DNA from: Phaeobacter sp. QD34_24
GTDB lineage: Bacteria; Pseudomonadota; Alphaproteobacteria; Rhodobacterales; Rhodobacteraceae
Direction of reading: 5' to 3'
DNA length: 64,000 nucleotides
Assembly: GCF_028890115.1 (NCBI RefSeq)
Contig: NZ_JARCJD010000006.1
Location: forward strand, 62,001 to 126,000
Part shown: in pieces, positions 10,511-18,849 of the stretch
How the letters are laid out: each line of letters starts with the position of its first letter
Position numbering within the stretch: position 1 is the stretch's first letter
The notes under the pieces: generated by a model
The model's input: only the letters and a program-made list of their open reading frames with translations
The model's database searches: none
What the model was told of the DNA's origin: nothing
Program-made: the position numbers and the translations under genes

Positions 10511-11200
10511 TCAGGCCCAGGTGCCTTCGGCGGCCTCGCGGATGGCGCGGATGTTGGTGCCATAGACCGACCGATTGTCGACCGAGCCGCCCTTGAAAAC
10601 CGCCGAGCCCGCCACCAGCACATCGGCGCCCGCCGCGCGCACCTTGGGCGCGGTTGTGGGATCGACGCCGCCGTCGATCTCGATATGCACGGGGCGGTCG
10701 CCGATCATCTGGCGCAGGGTGGCGATCTTGCCGGTCATGTCGATGAACTTCTGCCCGCCAAACCCGGGGTTCACCGTCATCACGCAGATGAGATCGGTGA
10801 GGTCTAGAAGATGCGCCACCGCCTCGGCCGGGGTGCCGGGGTTGAGCGCCACACCCGCCTTCATGCCCGCGCCGCGAATGGCCTGCAGGGTGCGGTGGAT
10901 ATGCGGGCCAGCCTCGATATGGGCGGTCAGCACATCGGCGCCCGCATCGGCATAGGCCTCGATGTAGGGATCGACCGGCGCGATCATCAGGTGCACGTCC
11001 ATCACGGTTTTCACATGCGGGCGGAAGGCTTTCACCGCCATCGGACCGAAGGTGAGGTTGGGGACGAAGTGACCGTCCATCACGTCCACATGCACCCAGT
11101 CGGCGCCTTCGGCCTCGATGGCCTGGATCTCCTGGCCGAAGTTGGCGAAATCGGCAGAGAGGATAGAGGGCGCGATCTTCACGCTGCGGTCAAAGGACAT
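10511..11200 (-). CDS. rpe: Ribulose-phosphate 3-epimerase
   Basis: A 229-residue TIM-barrel enzyme that interconverts ribulose 5-phosphate and xylulose 5-phosphate in the pentose phosphate and Calvin cycles. The N-terminus IAPSILSADFANFG, then DWVHVDVMDGHFVPN with its metal-binding His-x-Asp, MDVHLMI, and the phosphate-binding GFGGQKF are all present. The metal ligand in HIEIDGGVDPTT is also intact. It is a single gene on the minus strand, with no functional link to its neighbours. Confidence 0.95.
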   Translation of the reverse strand: MSFDRSVKIAPSILSADFANFGQEIQAIEAEGADWVHVDVMDGHFVPNLTFGPMAVKAFRPHVKTVMDVHLMIAPVDPYIEAYADAGADVLTAHIEAGPHIHRTLQAIRGAGMKAGVALNPGTPAEAVAHLLDLTDLICVMTVNPGFGGQKFIDMTGKIATLRQMIGDRPVHIEIDGGVDPTTAPKVRAAGADVLVAGSAVFKGGSVDNRSVYGTNIRAIREAAEGTWA

Positions 11201-11354
11201 CGGGGAGGCTTCCTTCAGGCTTGGGGCAAGGTTGGGGTCTGAGGGCCATATAGACCGGCTGGCGCCTCCTGCACAGGGGCAGATTGTCTCTTGCCGGTGT
11301 CACACAGGCCAGATGGGGGCGAGCCAGATGGAGGCGAGTTCGGACTGCATGCGT

Positions 11355-11372
11355 ATGACCGGATTGTGACAG
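11355..11372 (-). promoter_or_regulatory. Candidate Pho box
   Basis: Read on the minus strand, CTGTCAC-AATC-CGGTCAT: two 7-base half-sites with a 4-base spacer, matching the PhoB consensus CTGTCAT-N4-CTGTCAT at 12 of 14 half-site positions. It lies 105 bases before phnC and 155 before rpe. The orientation points to rpe, but phosphonate uptake operons are the usual PhoB targets. Confidence 0.5.
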
Positions 11373-11397
11373 GCGTGAGGGACTGGCCCGCGTCGCG

Positions 11398-11423
11398 TTA
11401 CAAATAATTCACGACTCTTACAC
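11398..11423 (+). promoter_or_regulatory. Triple direct repeat before phnC
   Basis: TTACA (11398), TTCAC (11408) and TTACAC (11418) recur every 10 bases in an AT-rich patch about 55-80 bases before the phnC start. TTACA-type elements occur as degenerate Pho half-sites, but the usual period is 11, so this is either a weak Pho site or the core promoter region. Confidence 0.35.
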
Positions 11424-11476
11424 AAATGGTTTGAGCAGCCCCTTTAGGCAGTCCCGGAAACGAACGGGGGCCGATT

Positions 11477-12301
11477 GTGCTGCGCATAGACAAACTCACC
11501 AAACGCTTTGGCGACAAGACCGCGGTGGATGCCGCCACGCTCGATATCGACAAGCCCTGCATGATCGGCATCATCGGTCGCTCCGGTGCGGGCAAATCCA
11601 CGCTGCTGCGCATGATCAATCGCCTGGGCGATGCCACCGAAGGCAAGATCCTGTTCGAGGGCCGCGATGTCACCACGCTGAAGGGCCGCGAGAAGCGCGC
11701 CTGGCAGTCCGACTGCGCGATGATCTTCCAGCAGTTCAATCTGGTGCCGCGCATGGACGTGGTGTCGAACGTGCTGCATGGCACGCTCAACCGCCGCTCG
11801 GCACTGGCGACCATGTTCAACCTTTACCCGATGGAGGACATCCACCGGGCCATCGACATTCTGGACCGTCTCGGCATTGCCGAACATGCCGCCAAACGGG
11901 CCGAGGCCCTGTCGGGCGGCCAGCAGCAGCGTGTCGCCATCGCCCGCGCCCTGATGCAGGACCCCAAGATCATCCTGGCGGATGAGCCCATTGCCTCGCT
12001 TGACCCGATGAATGCGCAAACCGTGATGGAGGCGCTGCGCCGCATCCACGAGGAAGACGGGCGCACGGTGATCGCCAACCTCCATACGCTGGATACCGCG
12101 CGCCGCTATTGCGACCGGGTGGTGGGCATGCGCGACGGGCGCATCGTCTTTGACGGGCTGCCCGAACAGCTGACCACCGGCGTTGCCCGCGAGATCTACG
12201 GCGCAGGGGCCGATTTTTCCGAAGCCGCCACATCGACCGAGATCGAGACGCTGGAGCGTGCCGACACCGCGATCCGCGAGGCCGAAGCCGCCGCGCTATG
12301 A
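11477..12301 (+). CDS. phnC: Phosphonate ABC transporter, ATP-binding protein
   Basis: A 274-residue ABC ATPase. Walker A is GRSGAGKS (residues 34-41), the signature is [15 protein letters not shown], and Walker B is [11 protein letters not shown]. It energises import of phosphonates or phosphate esters through PhnE1/PhnE2. The start codon is GTG at 11477. The stop overlaps an ATG at 12298, but phnD most likely begins further on. This is the first gene of phnCDE1E2. Confidence 0.93.
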   Translation: MLRIDKLTKRFGDKTAVDAATLDIDKPCMIGIIGRSGAGKSTLLRMINRLGDATEGKILFEGRDVTTLKGREKRAWQSDCAMIFQQFNLVPRMDVVSNVLHGTLNRRSALATMFNLYPMEDIHRAIDILDRLGIAEHAAKRAEALSGGQQQRVAIARALMQDPKIILADEPIASLDPMNAQTVMEALRRIHEEDGRTVIANLHTLDTARRYCDRVVGMRDGRIVFDGLPEQLTTGVAREIYGAGADFSEAATSTEIETLERADTAIREAEAAAL

Positions 12302-12366
12302 ATTCCACCCTTTTCATCCCCCCAAAGCACGACGCTTTGGGCCAACCAAACCGGAGTGACCTAGAG

Positions 12367-13269
12367 ATGAAAAAACTGATTGCTGCCGCCCTGATGACCA
12401 CCGCACTGACCACCCCGGTCATGGCCGAGGACATTCAGGAATTCCGTATCGGCATCCTTGGCGGTGAAAACGCCCAGGACCGTCTGAACAACAACGAGTG
12501 CCTGCGCGCCAAGACCGAAGAGCTGCTGGGTGTCGAAACCAAGCTGTTCGCCCCCGCCGACTACAACGGCGTGATCCAGGGTCTGCTGGGCGGCACCATC
12601 GACATGGCCTGGCTGGGCGCCTCCGGCTATGCCAAGACCTTCCTGTCCAACCCCGACGCGGTTGAGCCGATCCTGGTCAAGGTGAACACCGATGGCGGCT
12701 ATGGCTACTACTCGGTCGGTTTTGCCCGCAAGGACAGCGGTATCACCTCGCTGGAAGACATGAAGGGCAAGGTCTTCGGCTTTGGTGACCCGAACTCCAC
12801 CTCCGGCTACCTGATCCCCTCGATCGAGATCCCGCAGGCCACCGGCTCCACCATGGAATCCGGCGCCTACTTCGGTGAGGTCAAATTCTCCGGCGGTCAC
12901 GAGCAGACCATCGTTGGCGTCAACAACGGCGACTTCGACGGCGGCGTGACCTGGGCCGACGGTCTGGGCAACTGGGAAGACGGTTACAACTCCGGCGCCC
13001 TGCGCAAGGCGGTCGATGCCGGTCTGATCGACATGAACGATCTGGTCAAAATCTGGCAGTCCAAGCCGATCCCGGAAGGCCCCGTTGTTCTGCGCAAGGA
13101 TCTGCCCGAAAGCGTCAAGGTCAAGATGACCGGCCTGATGGCAAGCCTGAAGTCGATGGATGCCGATTGCTTCTACGGTGTGGCTGCAGGCGAAGCCAAA
13201 GGCTTCATGCCGATCACCCACGACGCCTACGAAGTGATCATCGAAGCACGCAAATTGAAGTCCAATTAA
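12367..13269 (+). CDS. phnD: Phosphonate ABC transporter, periplasmic binding protein
   Basis: A 300-residue periplasmic binding protein with a clean Sec signal peptide (two Lys, hydrophobic stretch, cleavage after PVMA near residue 20). The mature part begins EDIQEFRIGILGGEN, typical of PhnD. Start ATG 12367 gives this signal peptide, with GGAG at 12353-12356 upstream; the ATG at 12298 that overlaps phnC would put 23 non-signal residues in front. A hairpin follows the gene, consistent with the higher expression usual for binding proteins. Confidence 0.93.
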   Translation: MKKLIAAALMTTALTTPVMAEDIQEFRIGILGGENAQDRLNNNECLRAKTEELLGVETKLFAPADYNGVIQGLLGGTIDMAWLGASGYAKTFLSNPDAVEPILVKVNTDGGYGYYSVGFARKDSGITSLEDMKGKVFGFGDPNSTSGYLIPSIEIPQATGSTMESGAYFGEVKFSGGHEQTIVGVNNGDFDGGVTWADGLGNWEDGYNSGALRKAVDAGLIDMNDLVKIWQSKPIPEGPVVLRKDLPESVKVKMTGLMASLKSMDADCFYGVAAGEAKGFMPITHDAYEVIIEARKLKSN

Positions 13270-13288
13270 TTTCCCAGAACCAAAACGG

Positions 13289-13316
13289 CGGGGTCCGGTC
13301 TTTGTGCCGGGCCCCG
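13289..13316 (+). other. Hairpin between phnD and phnE1
   Basis: CGGGGTCCGG (13289-13298) pairs with CCGGGCCCCG (13307-13316), one U-G wobble, 8-base loop. Such stems after the binding-protein gene usually protect its mRNA or lower expression of the permease genes downstream. No T-tract, and the operon continues. Confidence 0.7.
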
Positions 13317-13390
13317 TATTCCTCTGAGGGAGGCTGGCCTTGTGCCATTGCCTGACCGTTAGAGCCTCATTCGAATACCAGGACATCCTC

Positions 13391-14272
13391 ATGGCAGATC
13401 TGACAGCGGCCCCGCCCTCCGGCGCCTCCACGACAGAGGCGATCCGCGCCCAATATGTGGACCTCACGCGGCGCAAGCGCCTTTACGGGTCGATCCTTCT
13501 GATCGTCTTCATCGCCATGATGGTGGCGGGCTTCCGCACCGCCGATGACCGCAACGCCGGATCTTTTGCCGACGGGTTCACGCGCATATTCGACTACCCG
13601 GCCGAGGTGCTGAGCGAAGCCACGGAAAAGGCCGTTCAGCTGCCCGGCCATGTGATGCATTTCTTCCCGGCGCTGGTGGAGACGCTGAACATCGCCGCGG
13701 CCTCGACCCTGATCGGGGCGATCTTCGGCACGCTGTTTTCGCTCCTGGCGACACGGGGCATGGCGCTGTGGCCGTCACTGATCCCGCTGTTTCGCCGGGT
13801 CATGGATATCTGCCGGGCAATCCCGGAAATCGTCATTGCCCTGGTGCTGATCTTCCTCTTGGGCGGTGGCCCGGTGCCCGCCATGATCGCCATCGCGATC
13901 CACACGGCCGGTGCCCTGGGCAAGCTGTTTTCCGAGGTGAACGAGAACGCCTCGCTGAAGCCGATCGAGGGGCTTTCGTCGGTGGGCGCCACCTGGGCGC
14001 AGCGCATGTGGCTGGGGGTGATCCCGCAAGTGGGGCCGAACTACGTCAGCTACGCGCTCTTGCGGTTTGAAATCAACATTCGCGCCTCGGCGATCCTCGG
14101 CTTTGTCGGCGCGGGCGGCATCGGCTACGAGCTGAAGAACGCCATGTCCTGGGGCAAGGGCCGCTATGACGAGGCCGCCGCCATCTTCATCCTGCTTTTT
14201 GTCACCATCGTCGTGGTCGACCAGATCTCTGGCAAGCTGCGTGACCGGCTGATCAACGGAGCCAATCAATGA
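13391..14272 (+). CDS. phnE: Phosphonate ABC transporter permease
   Basis: A 293-residue inner-membrane permease (PhnE1) with an N-terminal membrane helix after a short cytoplasmic tail and five or so further helices. The ABC-interaction EAA loop reads EGLSSVGATWAQRMWLGVIP, followed by the FVGAGGIGYEL segment seen in PhnE. ATG 13391 is chosen because the longer frame from 13340 adds a Cys/His-rich tail not seen in the family. The stop overlaps the start of the second permease. Confidence 0.9.
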   Translation: MADLTAAPPSGASTTEAIRAQYVDLTRRKRLYGSILLIVFIAMMVAGFRTADDRNAGSFADGFTRIFDYPAEVLSEATEKAVQLPGHVMHFFPALVETLNIAAASTLIGAIFGTLFSLLATRGMALWPSLIPLFRRVMDICRAIPEIVIALVLIFLLGGGPVPAMIAIAIHTAGALGKLFSEVNENASLKPIEGLSSVGATWAQRMWLGVIPQVGPNYVSYALLRFEINIRASAILGFVGAGGIGYELKNAMSWGKGRYDEAAAIFILLFVTIVVVDQISGKLRDRLINGANQ

Positions 14273-15666
14273 CCACTCTTGATGTGAACCCGGGCGCGAC
14301 CCTGCCCTGTGACGCCGCCGCGCTGAAACAGGATATGACACGGCTGTTCCGCGCCAAAAAGCTGATGGCCTTCGCGCTGCCGCTGATCGTGCTGGCCTAT
14401 ATGACCTATGTCTTCTTCGCCTTCGAGGTGCCGGGCCTGTGGGAGCGCGCCAGCCTGGACAATGCCCGCACCCTGGTCAGCGACAGCTACAGCTACAAGA
14501 CCCATGTGACCCGCGACAACCGCGATGCCTCCGTCTCGGTCGCCATCGAAGGGGAGCGCAAGGGCAGCTACCCCGAAGGCGAGGCCCCCGAATGGGTCAC
14601 CTTGGGAGAAACCACGGTGATTGATCTGGAGAACGGTCACATCGTGCGCTTTGGCCCCGAGACGGTGGAATATGACATTCCCGGTTACGGCACCGTGCGT
14701 GCCACCCCGTCGCGCAGTGCAGGCGTGCAGGCGGAACTGCCAGCGGGCGATGTGCCGGACTGGATCAGCACCTCGAAGAACCGCCTGGCGATCAAGACCG
14801 AGGCGGGCCGCCTGACCGTGACCCGCAACCGTTCGGAAGTGTTCCGCTATTTCATGGGCTGGGAGTTGTTCTTCTTTACCCTCGACAGCCCCTATCATGG
14901 CCTTGGCCCGGTGGCCCTGTTGGAAAAAGCCTTCCGCGGTGAAGCCGGTGCGATCTTCAATGACTTCTGGACCAACAAGATGTGGCGGCACCAGGATGTG
15001 GCCTGGGCCATTGGTGAGACGCTGCTGATGGCCTTCCTCGGTACCATCGGGGCAGGCATCGTGGCGCTGCCGCTGGCCTTCCTGGCGACCCGCAATTTCA
15101 TGCCGATCCGCACGCTGAGGTTCGCCACCCGCCGCCTGTTCGACTTCGTGCGCGGCGTGGACAGCCTGATCTGGACGGTTGTGCTGGCGCGCGCCTTTGG
15201 TCCCGGCCCGCTGACCGGCGCGCTGGCGATCCTGGTGACGGACACCGGCACCTTCGGCAAGATCTTCTCCGAGGCACTGGAAAACGTCGACGAAAAGCAG
15301 ATCGAGGGCGTCGCCTCCACCGGCGCCAAACCGATCCAGCGCTACCGTTTCGGGGTGATCCCGCAGGTGACGCCGGTTCTGTTGTCGCAGCTTCTCTACT
15401 TCCTTGAATCCAACACCCGCAGCGCCACCATCATCGGCGCCATCACCGGCGGCGGTATCGGCTTGTTGCTGACCCAGGCCATCATCACCCAGAAGGACTG
15501 GGAAGAGGTGGCCTATTACATCGTGCTGGTGATCCTGATGGTGATGGTCATGGACTGGTTCTCAGGGATATTGCGTCGCCGCCTGATCCAGAGCGACAGC
15601 GGCAAGCCGCGCCGCAAGACCACCAAGAAGCCGCCGCTGCGCAACATGCCCTTCGTGCTGCCCTGA
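14269..15666 (+). CDS. phnE: Phosphonate ABC transporter permease, extended form
   Basis: A 465-residue second permease (PhnE2). A first membrane helix near residues 35-55 is followed by a periplasmic region of about 130 residues before the transport helices; this insertion makes it far longer than PhnE1. The EAA loop is EGVASTGAKPIQRYRFGVIP and the GAITGGGIG segment follows. The tail is Lys/Arg rich. The alphaproteobacterial two-permease arrangement replaces the single PhnE of enterics. It starts within the phnE1 stop codon. Confidence 0.9.
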   Translation: MTTLDVNPGATLPCDAAALKQDMTRLFRAKKLMAFALPLIVLAYMTYVFFAFEVPGLWERASLDNARTLVSDSYSYKTHVTRDNRDASVSVAIEGERKGSYPEGEAPEWVTLGETTVIDLENGHIVRFGPETVEYDIPGYGTVRATPSRSAGVQAELPAGDVPDWISTSKNRLAIKTEAGRLTVTRNRSEVFRYFMGWELFFFTLDSPYHGLGPVALLEKAFRGEAGAIFNDFWTNKMWRHQDVAWAIGETLLMAFLGTIGAGIVALPLAFLATRNFMPIRTLRFATRRLFDFVRGVDSLIWTVVLARAFGPGPLTGALAILVTDTGTFGKIFSEALENVDEKQIEGVASTGAKPIQRYRFGVIPQVTPVLLSQLLYFLESNTRSATIIGAITGGGIGLLLTQAIITQKDWEEVAYYIVLVILMVMVMDWFSGILRRRLIQSDSGKPRRKTTKKPPLRNMPFVLP

Positions 15667-15688
15667 CCCTCAAAAGAAAGACCCGAGT

Positions 15689-16303
15689 ATGGCCCGCCTC
15701 CAGGCAGATCAGCCCTTCATCCACCCCGATTGCCAGATCACCGGAAGCCACTTCGGCGCCTATGTTGAGATCGGTGCGGGCAGCCGCATCGCCAACAGCC
15801 GCTTTGGCGACTACAGCTACTGCGACCGCACCTGCGACATCGCCAATGTTCAGGTGGGAAAGTTTGCCAATATCGCCAGCTTCACCCGCATCGGGGCAAC
15901 CGATCACCCGATGGAGAAGGCATCATTGCACCATTTCCTCTATCGCTCAGCCGACTATTGGGACGATGCCGAAGCGGACGCCGACTGGTTCGCCCACCGC
16001 GCCAGCCGCACGGCCTATATCGGCCACGACACCTGGATCGGCCATGGCGCGATGATCAAGCCCGAGGTCACTATCGGCCACGGCGCGGTTGTGGCCTCGG
16101 GCAGCGTGGTGACCAAGGACGTCGCCCCCTATACCATCGTCGGCGGCAACACCGCGCATTTGATCCGCCGCCGTTACCCCGAGGCGGTGGGTGAGGCGAT
16201 GATGGATCTCGCCTGGTGGGACTGGGACAACGCGACCTTACGCGCCGCCCTGCCAGATTTCCGCGCGCTGAAGGCGGAAGAGTTCCTCGAGAAATACGCC
16301 TGA
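15689..16303 (+). CDS. Hexapeptide-repeat acetyltransferase of phosphonate loci
   Basis: A 204-residue left-handed beta-helix transferase. Repeats such as VEIGAGSRIANSRFGDYSY and VTIGHGAVVASGSVVTKDV form the coil, with the usual DTWIGHGAMI catalytic-loop region and the lid after DHPMEK. It matches the family of transferases found beside C-P lyase genes (phosphonate metabolism transferase, hexapeptide family), likely an acetyl-CoA-dependent modifier of an aminoalkylphosphonate. It starts 22 bases after phnE2, so it is the last operon gene; the C-P lyase subunits are not in the window. Confidence 0.85.
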   Translation: MARLQADQPFIHPDCQITGSHFGAYVEIGAGSRIANSRFGDYSYCDRTCDIANVQVGKFANIASFTRIGATDHPMEKASLHHFLYRSADYWDDAEADADWFAHRASRTAYIGHDTWIGHGAMIKPEVTIGHGAVVASGSVVTKDVAPYTIVGGNTAHLIRRRYPEAVGEAMMDLAWWDWDNATLRAALPDFRALKAEEFLEKYA

Positions 16304-16311
16304 GTGCGAAA

Positions 16312-16394
16312 GGGCGGGGGCTGCTCCCGCCCGTGTCTGGCCCTTCTGGTAAGCAGGGCCGCCCCGGTTGGGCCTGGCGCCGCTGACGCGGCGC
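16312..16394 (+). repeat. Three-hairpin 3-prime element, copy 2
   Basis: Hairpin A is GGGCGGG (16312-16318) with CCCGCCC (16326-16332), 8 bases after the transferase stop. Hairpin B is GGCCCT with AGGGCC around TCTGGTAAGC. Linker TTGGGC at 16368 is followed by hairpin C, GCGCCGC-TGAC-GCGGCGC (16377-16394). The copy is oriented with the upstream phn operon and probably ends its transcript. From 16395 to 16561 the sequence turns AT-richer and leads into the orphan gene. Confidence 0.75.
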
Positions 16395-16561
16395 GGGGGG
16401 ATATGTCAGGAAAGTGTGCTGATATGAGGTTTGATCGAAAAAGACCGTGACACGTTTTGAAATTGCTGAAACCTTATCCAAAACTGGAATTGCTATCAGA
16501 GAGGGTAACGTTCGCTTTGATTTTCCGAGAGGGAAAAGATCGGCGCCGTGGTTAGAAAATC

Positions 16562-17497
16562 ATGTCTGATTGCTATCGGAATGGAGCTTTTGCACTTGGT
16601 GTAGTCGTCGGCGGCGGGATTACCCTAAACCTATTCCTTTGGCTTGACTATCTCTCGCTACAAAAACATGACCCCGCAACCGGGGCTGACGAGCAATCAA
16701 ACCTTAGCGTGATAGGCAGTGCTTGGGATCGTTCTCTTGAGGCATTTGTCACCCCAGCCGATACCCTTGCACAGTGGATCGTGACACTGTTGACATTTGC
16801 GGCAGTGATCCTTGTGTGGCGAACTCTTGTGGCCACTCGGGAAATGGTGACGGAAACGCGGCGCATGGCCTCCGACACGCGAAAATTCGGAGACGCTCAA
16901 GTAAAGTCATCCATAGATGCTGTGCAAGCTGCGCAGGAGGCCAATGAGGTCGCCTCGAAGCAGTTCTATTCGGGCTTCAAACCTTGGATAACCGTTGAGC
17001 TCTCTGGAACATTCATTGAGAATAAAAAAGATCTCCTTGACCCAGACTGGAAGCAAGGAGAACGGCGTGAAATAAAGATGCGGGTACAGGTAAAAGTCAC
17101 AAGCATCGGTGATATTCCGGCGTCTGTTGATGACCTGTCTGTCTGTCTCCTTGTGGACGAAAGTCGCGGATATATCGACGTCCCGCCTCCGGAATGGCTT
17201 CATGGGGGTCAGAAATGGCTGACCGTTCTGCAGCGTGGAGAATTTGCGGTTCTTGAGCCGGGCTTTGGTCCGCAAATTTCCCCTCTCGGTCGGCTTCTCG
17301 GCACTGCACACCTTACAGAGGAGAACCAATATCATTTTATTGGCAACCCTCCGCCAGTTATTGGTTTCGTTGACTACTACGATCCACTCGGCAACACCTA
17401 CCGGCATCATTTCGCGTTCGTAGTGACAAGCGTGATGAGCGATACTTTCCAAAGGTTTGGTGGTAGAGAAAAGAATTTTGAAGAAGAGCTTTCTTGA
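16562..17497 (+). CDS. Hypothetical two-helix membrane protein, AT-rich orphan
   Basis: I do not recognise a named family. The 311-residue product has two predicted membrane helices (about residues 8-28 and 70-88). A short charged, Ala-rich helical stretch follows (residues 95-135, with TREMVTETRR), then a soluble beta-rich domain of about 170 residues. This layout is common among proteins of unknown role in genomic islands. Base composition and codon choice (many ATA, TCT, AAA) clearly differ from the GC-rich neighbours, which suggests acquisition by transfer. It lies alone between the 3-prime elements of two convergent operons. Confidence 0.7.
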   Translation: MSDCYRNGAFALGVVVGGGITLNLFLWLDYLSLQKHDPATGADEQSNLSVIGSAWDRSLEAFVTPADTLAQWIVTLLTFAAVILVWRTLVATREMVTETRRMASDTRKFGDAQVKSSIDAVQAAQEANEVASKQFYSGFKPWITVELSGTFIENKKDLLDPDWKQGERREIKMRVQVKVTSIGDIPASVDDLSVCLLVDESRGYIDVPPPEWLHGGQKWLTVLQRGEFAVLEPGFGPQISPLGRLLGTAHLTEENQYHFIGNPPPVIGFVDYYDPLGNTYRHHFAFVVTSVMSDTFQRFGGREKNFEEELS

Positions 17498-17577
17498 ACC
17501 TGAGTTTTCCTATCGGTAGTAACTTCTTGAGTAGCCTTCTGACACTTAATTCAATCGCCGCCTTCGAAGACGAATAA

Positions 17578-17653
17578 GCGCCGCGTCAGCGGCGCCCGGC
17601 CCAACGGGAGCGGATCATGTCCATGATCCAGCGACGGGCGGGAGCGCCCCGCC
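17578..17653 (-). repeat. Three-hairpin 3-prime element, copy 3 (inverted)
   Basis: Read on the minus strand from the DUF6505 stop: hairpin A (GGCGGG/CCCGCC, 17637-17653) abuts the stop codon. Hairpin B is GGATCATG-TC-CATGATCC (17612-17629). Linker TTGGGC follows, then hairpin C (17578-17595), whose 18 bases are the exact reverse complement of hairpin C in copy 2. It serves the minus-strand mrp operon. The short stretch 17498-17577 shows nothing else. Confidence 0.75.
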
Positions 17654-18136
17654 TTAGCTGTCCATATCGCCGTGGATGGCGAATTGCTCCAGGCCTGCCG
17701 ATTGCGCCTCGATCATCCGGTAGCTTTCGCGCACGCCGGCCTCGGTCAGCTCTCGCATCACGGTCAGCAGGGTGTTGGGCGCGTGATCGGCGCAGAGCTC
17801 GGCCATATGGGCGATCTCCTCGGCAGCCACAGGCCGGGCGGCGGCCACATCGGGTGCGCCGTAGTAGCCGACGAAATGATGCGCCAGAAGGTCGGTCAGC
17901 GTCTCCAGCTCCGCCTCCTCAACCTTGGTCACCGCGACAAAGGTCACCCGGCCGCCGGTCTCCAGCCCCATCCAGCCATTGGCAAAGGCCTGGCGCTGCT
18001 TGCCGGTCAGATCCGCCTCGCCCCAGTTGGAGAATTCGAACCCGCCCGAGATGCACCACTCCCCGGTGCGCGCGGGGTTGGCAAAGACGTTTTGATCGCT
18101 CTCGTCGAAGTGGATGGCGCGGGCCAGGTGCATCAC
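17654..18136 (-). CDS. DUF6505 family protein
   Basis: A 160-residue soluble protein of unknown function that I associate with DUF6505 of Rhodobacterales. It has a beta-rich N-terminal half with the phrase GEWCISGGFEFSNW and a helical C-terminal half. No catalytic motif, signal peptide or membrane segment is visible. Its start overlaps the stop of the ligase-like gene by 4 bases (ATGA), so its translation is coupled to that gene and to the Mrp ATPase upstream. The role is unknown. Confidence 0.7.
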   Translation of the reverse strand: MMHLARAIHFDESDQNVFANPARTGEWCISGGFEFSNWGEADLTGKQRQAFANGWMGLETGGRVTFVAVTKVEEAELETLTDLLAHHFVGYYGAPDVAAARPVAAEEIAHMAELCADHAPNTLLTVMRELTEAGVRESYRMIEAQSAGLEQFAIHGDMDS

Positions 18137-18849
18137 GGGGTCTCCAGAAGTGTTGTCAGGGGAATGAGGTGGGTGGTCTCACCATCGCGCAAGAGCATGC
18201 CGAATGCCTCGTCTATGCCAAGGAAGGTGCCGCTCAGGGCCTGCTGCTCGATAGGTTCACCCATGCCATGAGCCAGGCTGCGCCATTCTTCGTGCAGCGA
18301 TTTGGAGCCTTCCTCTTCCCAGCGCGCGATCCAGTGCAGGCAGTGACGTGCCCAGCCTTCGACCAGGGCGGGGGCCGCCACATCGGCGCAGCCTTCGGCA
18401 TAAAGCGCGGTCTGGTCCGGGGTCTCGCCGCCATCGCCATCGGCGGGCCACAAGGGCAGTTCCAGCCCGATCACCAGCCAGTCCGGCACCTCTGCCGGAT
18501 CGGTGGTGCTGGCGGCGGCGCGCAACTGCCCGCAGCGGGCCCCGTTGATACGGATGGCGCCATCCCATTCCAGGTGCACGGCCACCTCGGGCGGGGCCAG
18601 CGTGCCAAGCGCATTCTGGAACCCCACGCCACAGGTGGGCAGCATTGCCATGGCCTGTGCCAGCGGCACCTCGGGCGCAAAGACCAGTGCCGCGCGCAAT
18701 GTGTCATGGGCAAGGTTATAGACCACGAGACCCGCATCGCAGCCCAGGACCGCCCGTTTGCAGGCGGTCTCGAACGGATCCTCAAGGCCGGTCACCGCCG
18801 CGCCCGACATCAACGGCGGAAAGGAAAGCGCTGTGGCAGTCTCGCTCAT
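18133..18849 (-). CDS. Biotin/lipoate ligase-like protein (DUF4444)
   Basis: A 238-residue protein of the biotin/lipoate-protein ligase-like family with a C-terminal DUF4444 domain. The N-terminal part starts with LSFPPLMSGAAVTGLEDPFETA. The middle VHLEWDGAIRINGARCG resembles the strand where true lipoate/biotin ligases hold the substrate lysine (the usual W-P-N-D-x-x-x-x-x-K motif is not intact). It may therefore bind rather than ligate, or act on an unknown cofactor. It is translationally coupled on both sides: its start overlaps the Mrp stop, and its stop overlaps the DUF6505 start. Confidence 0.72.
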   Translation of the reverse strand: MSETATALSFPPLMSGAAVTGLEDPFETACKRAVLGCDAGLVVYNLAHDTLRAALVFAPEVPLAQAMAMLPTCGVGFQNALGTLAPPEVAVHLEWDGAIRINGARCGQLRAAASTTDPAEVPDWLVIGLELPLWPADGDGGETPDQTALYAEGCADVAAPALVEGWARHCLHWIARWEEEGSKSLHEEWRSLAHGMGEPIEQQALSGTFLGIDEAFGMLLRDGETTHLIPLTTLLETP

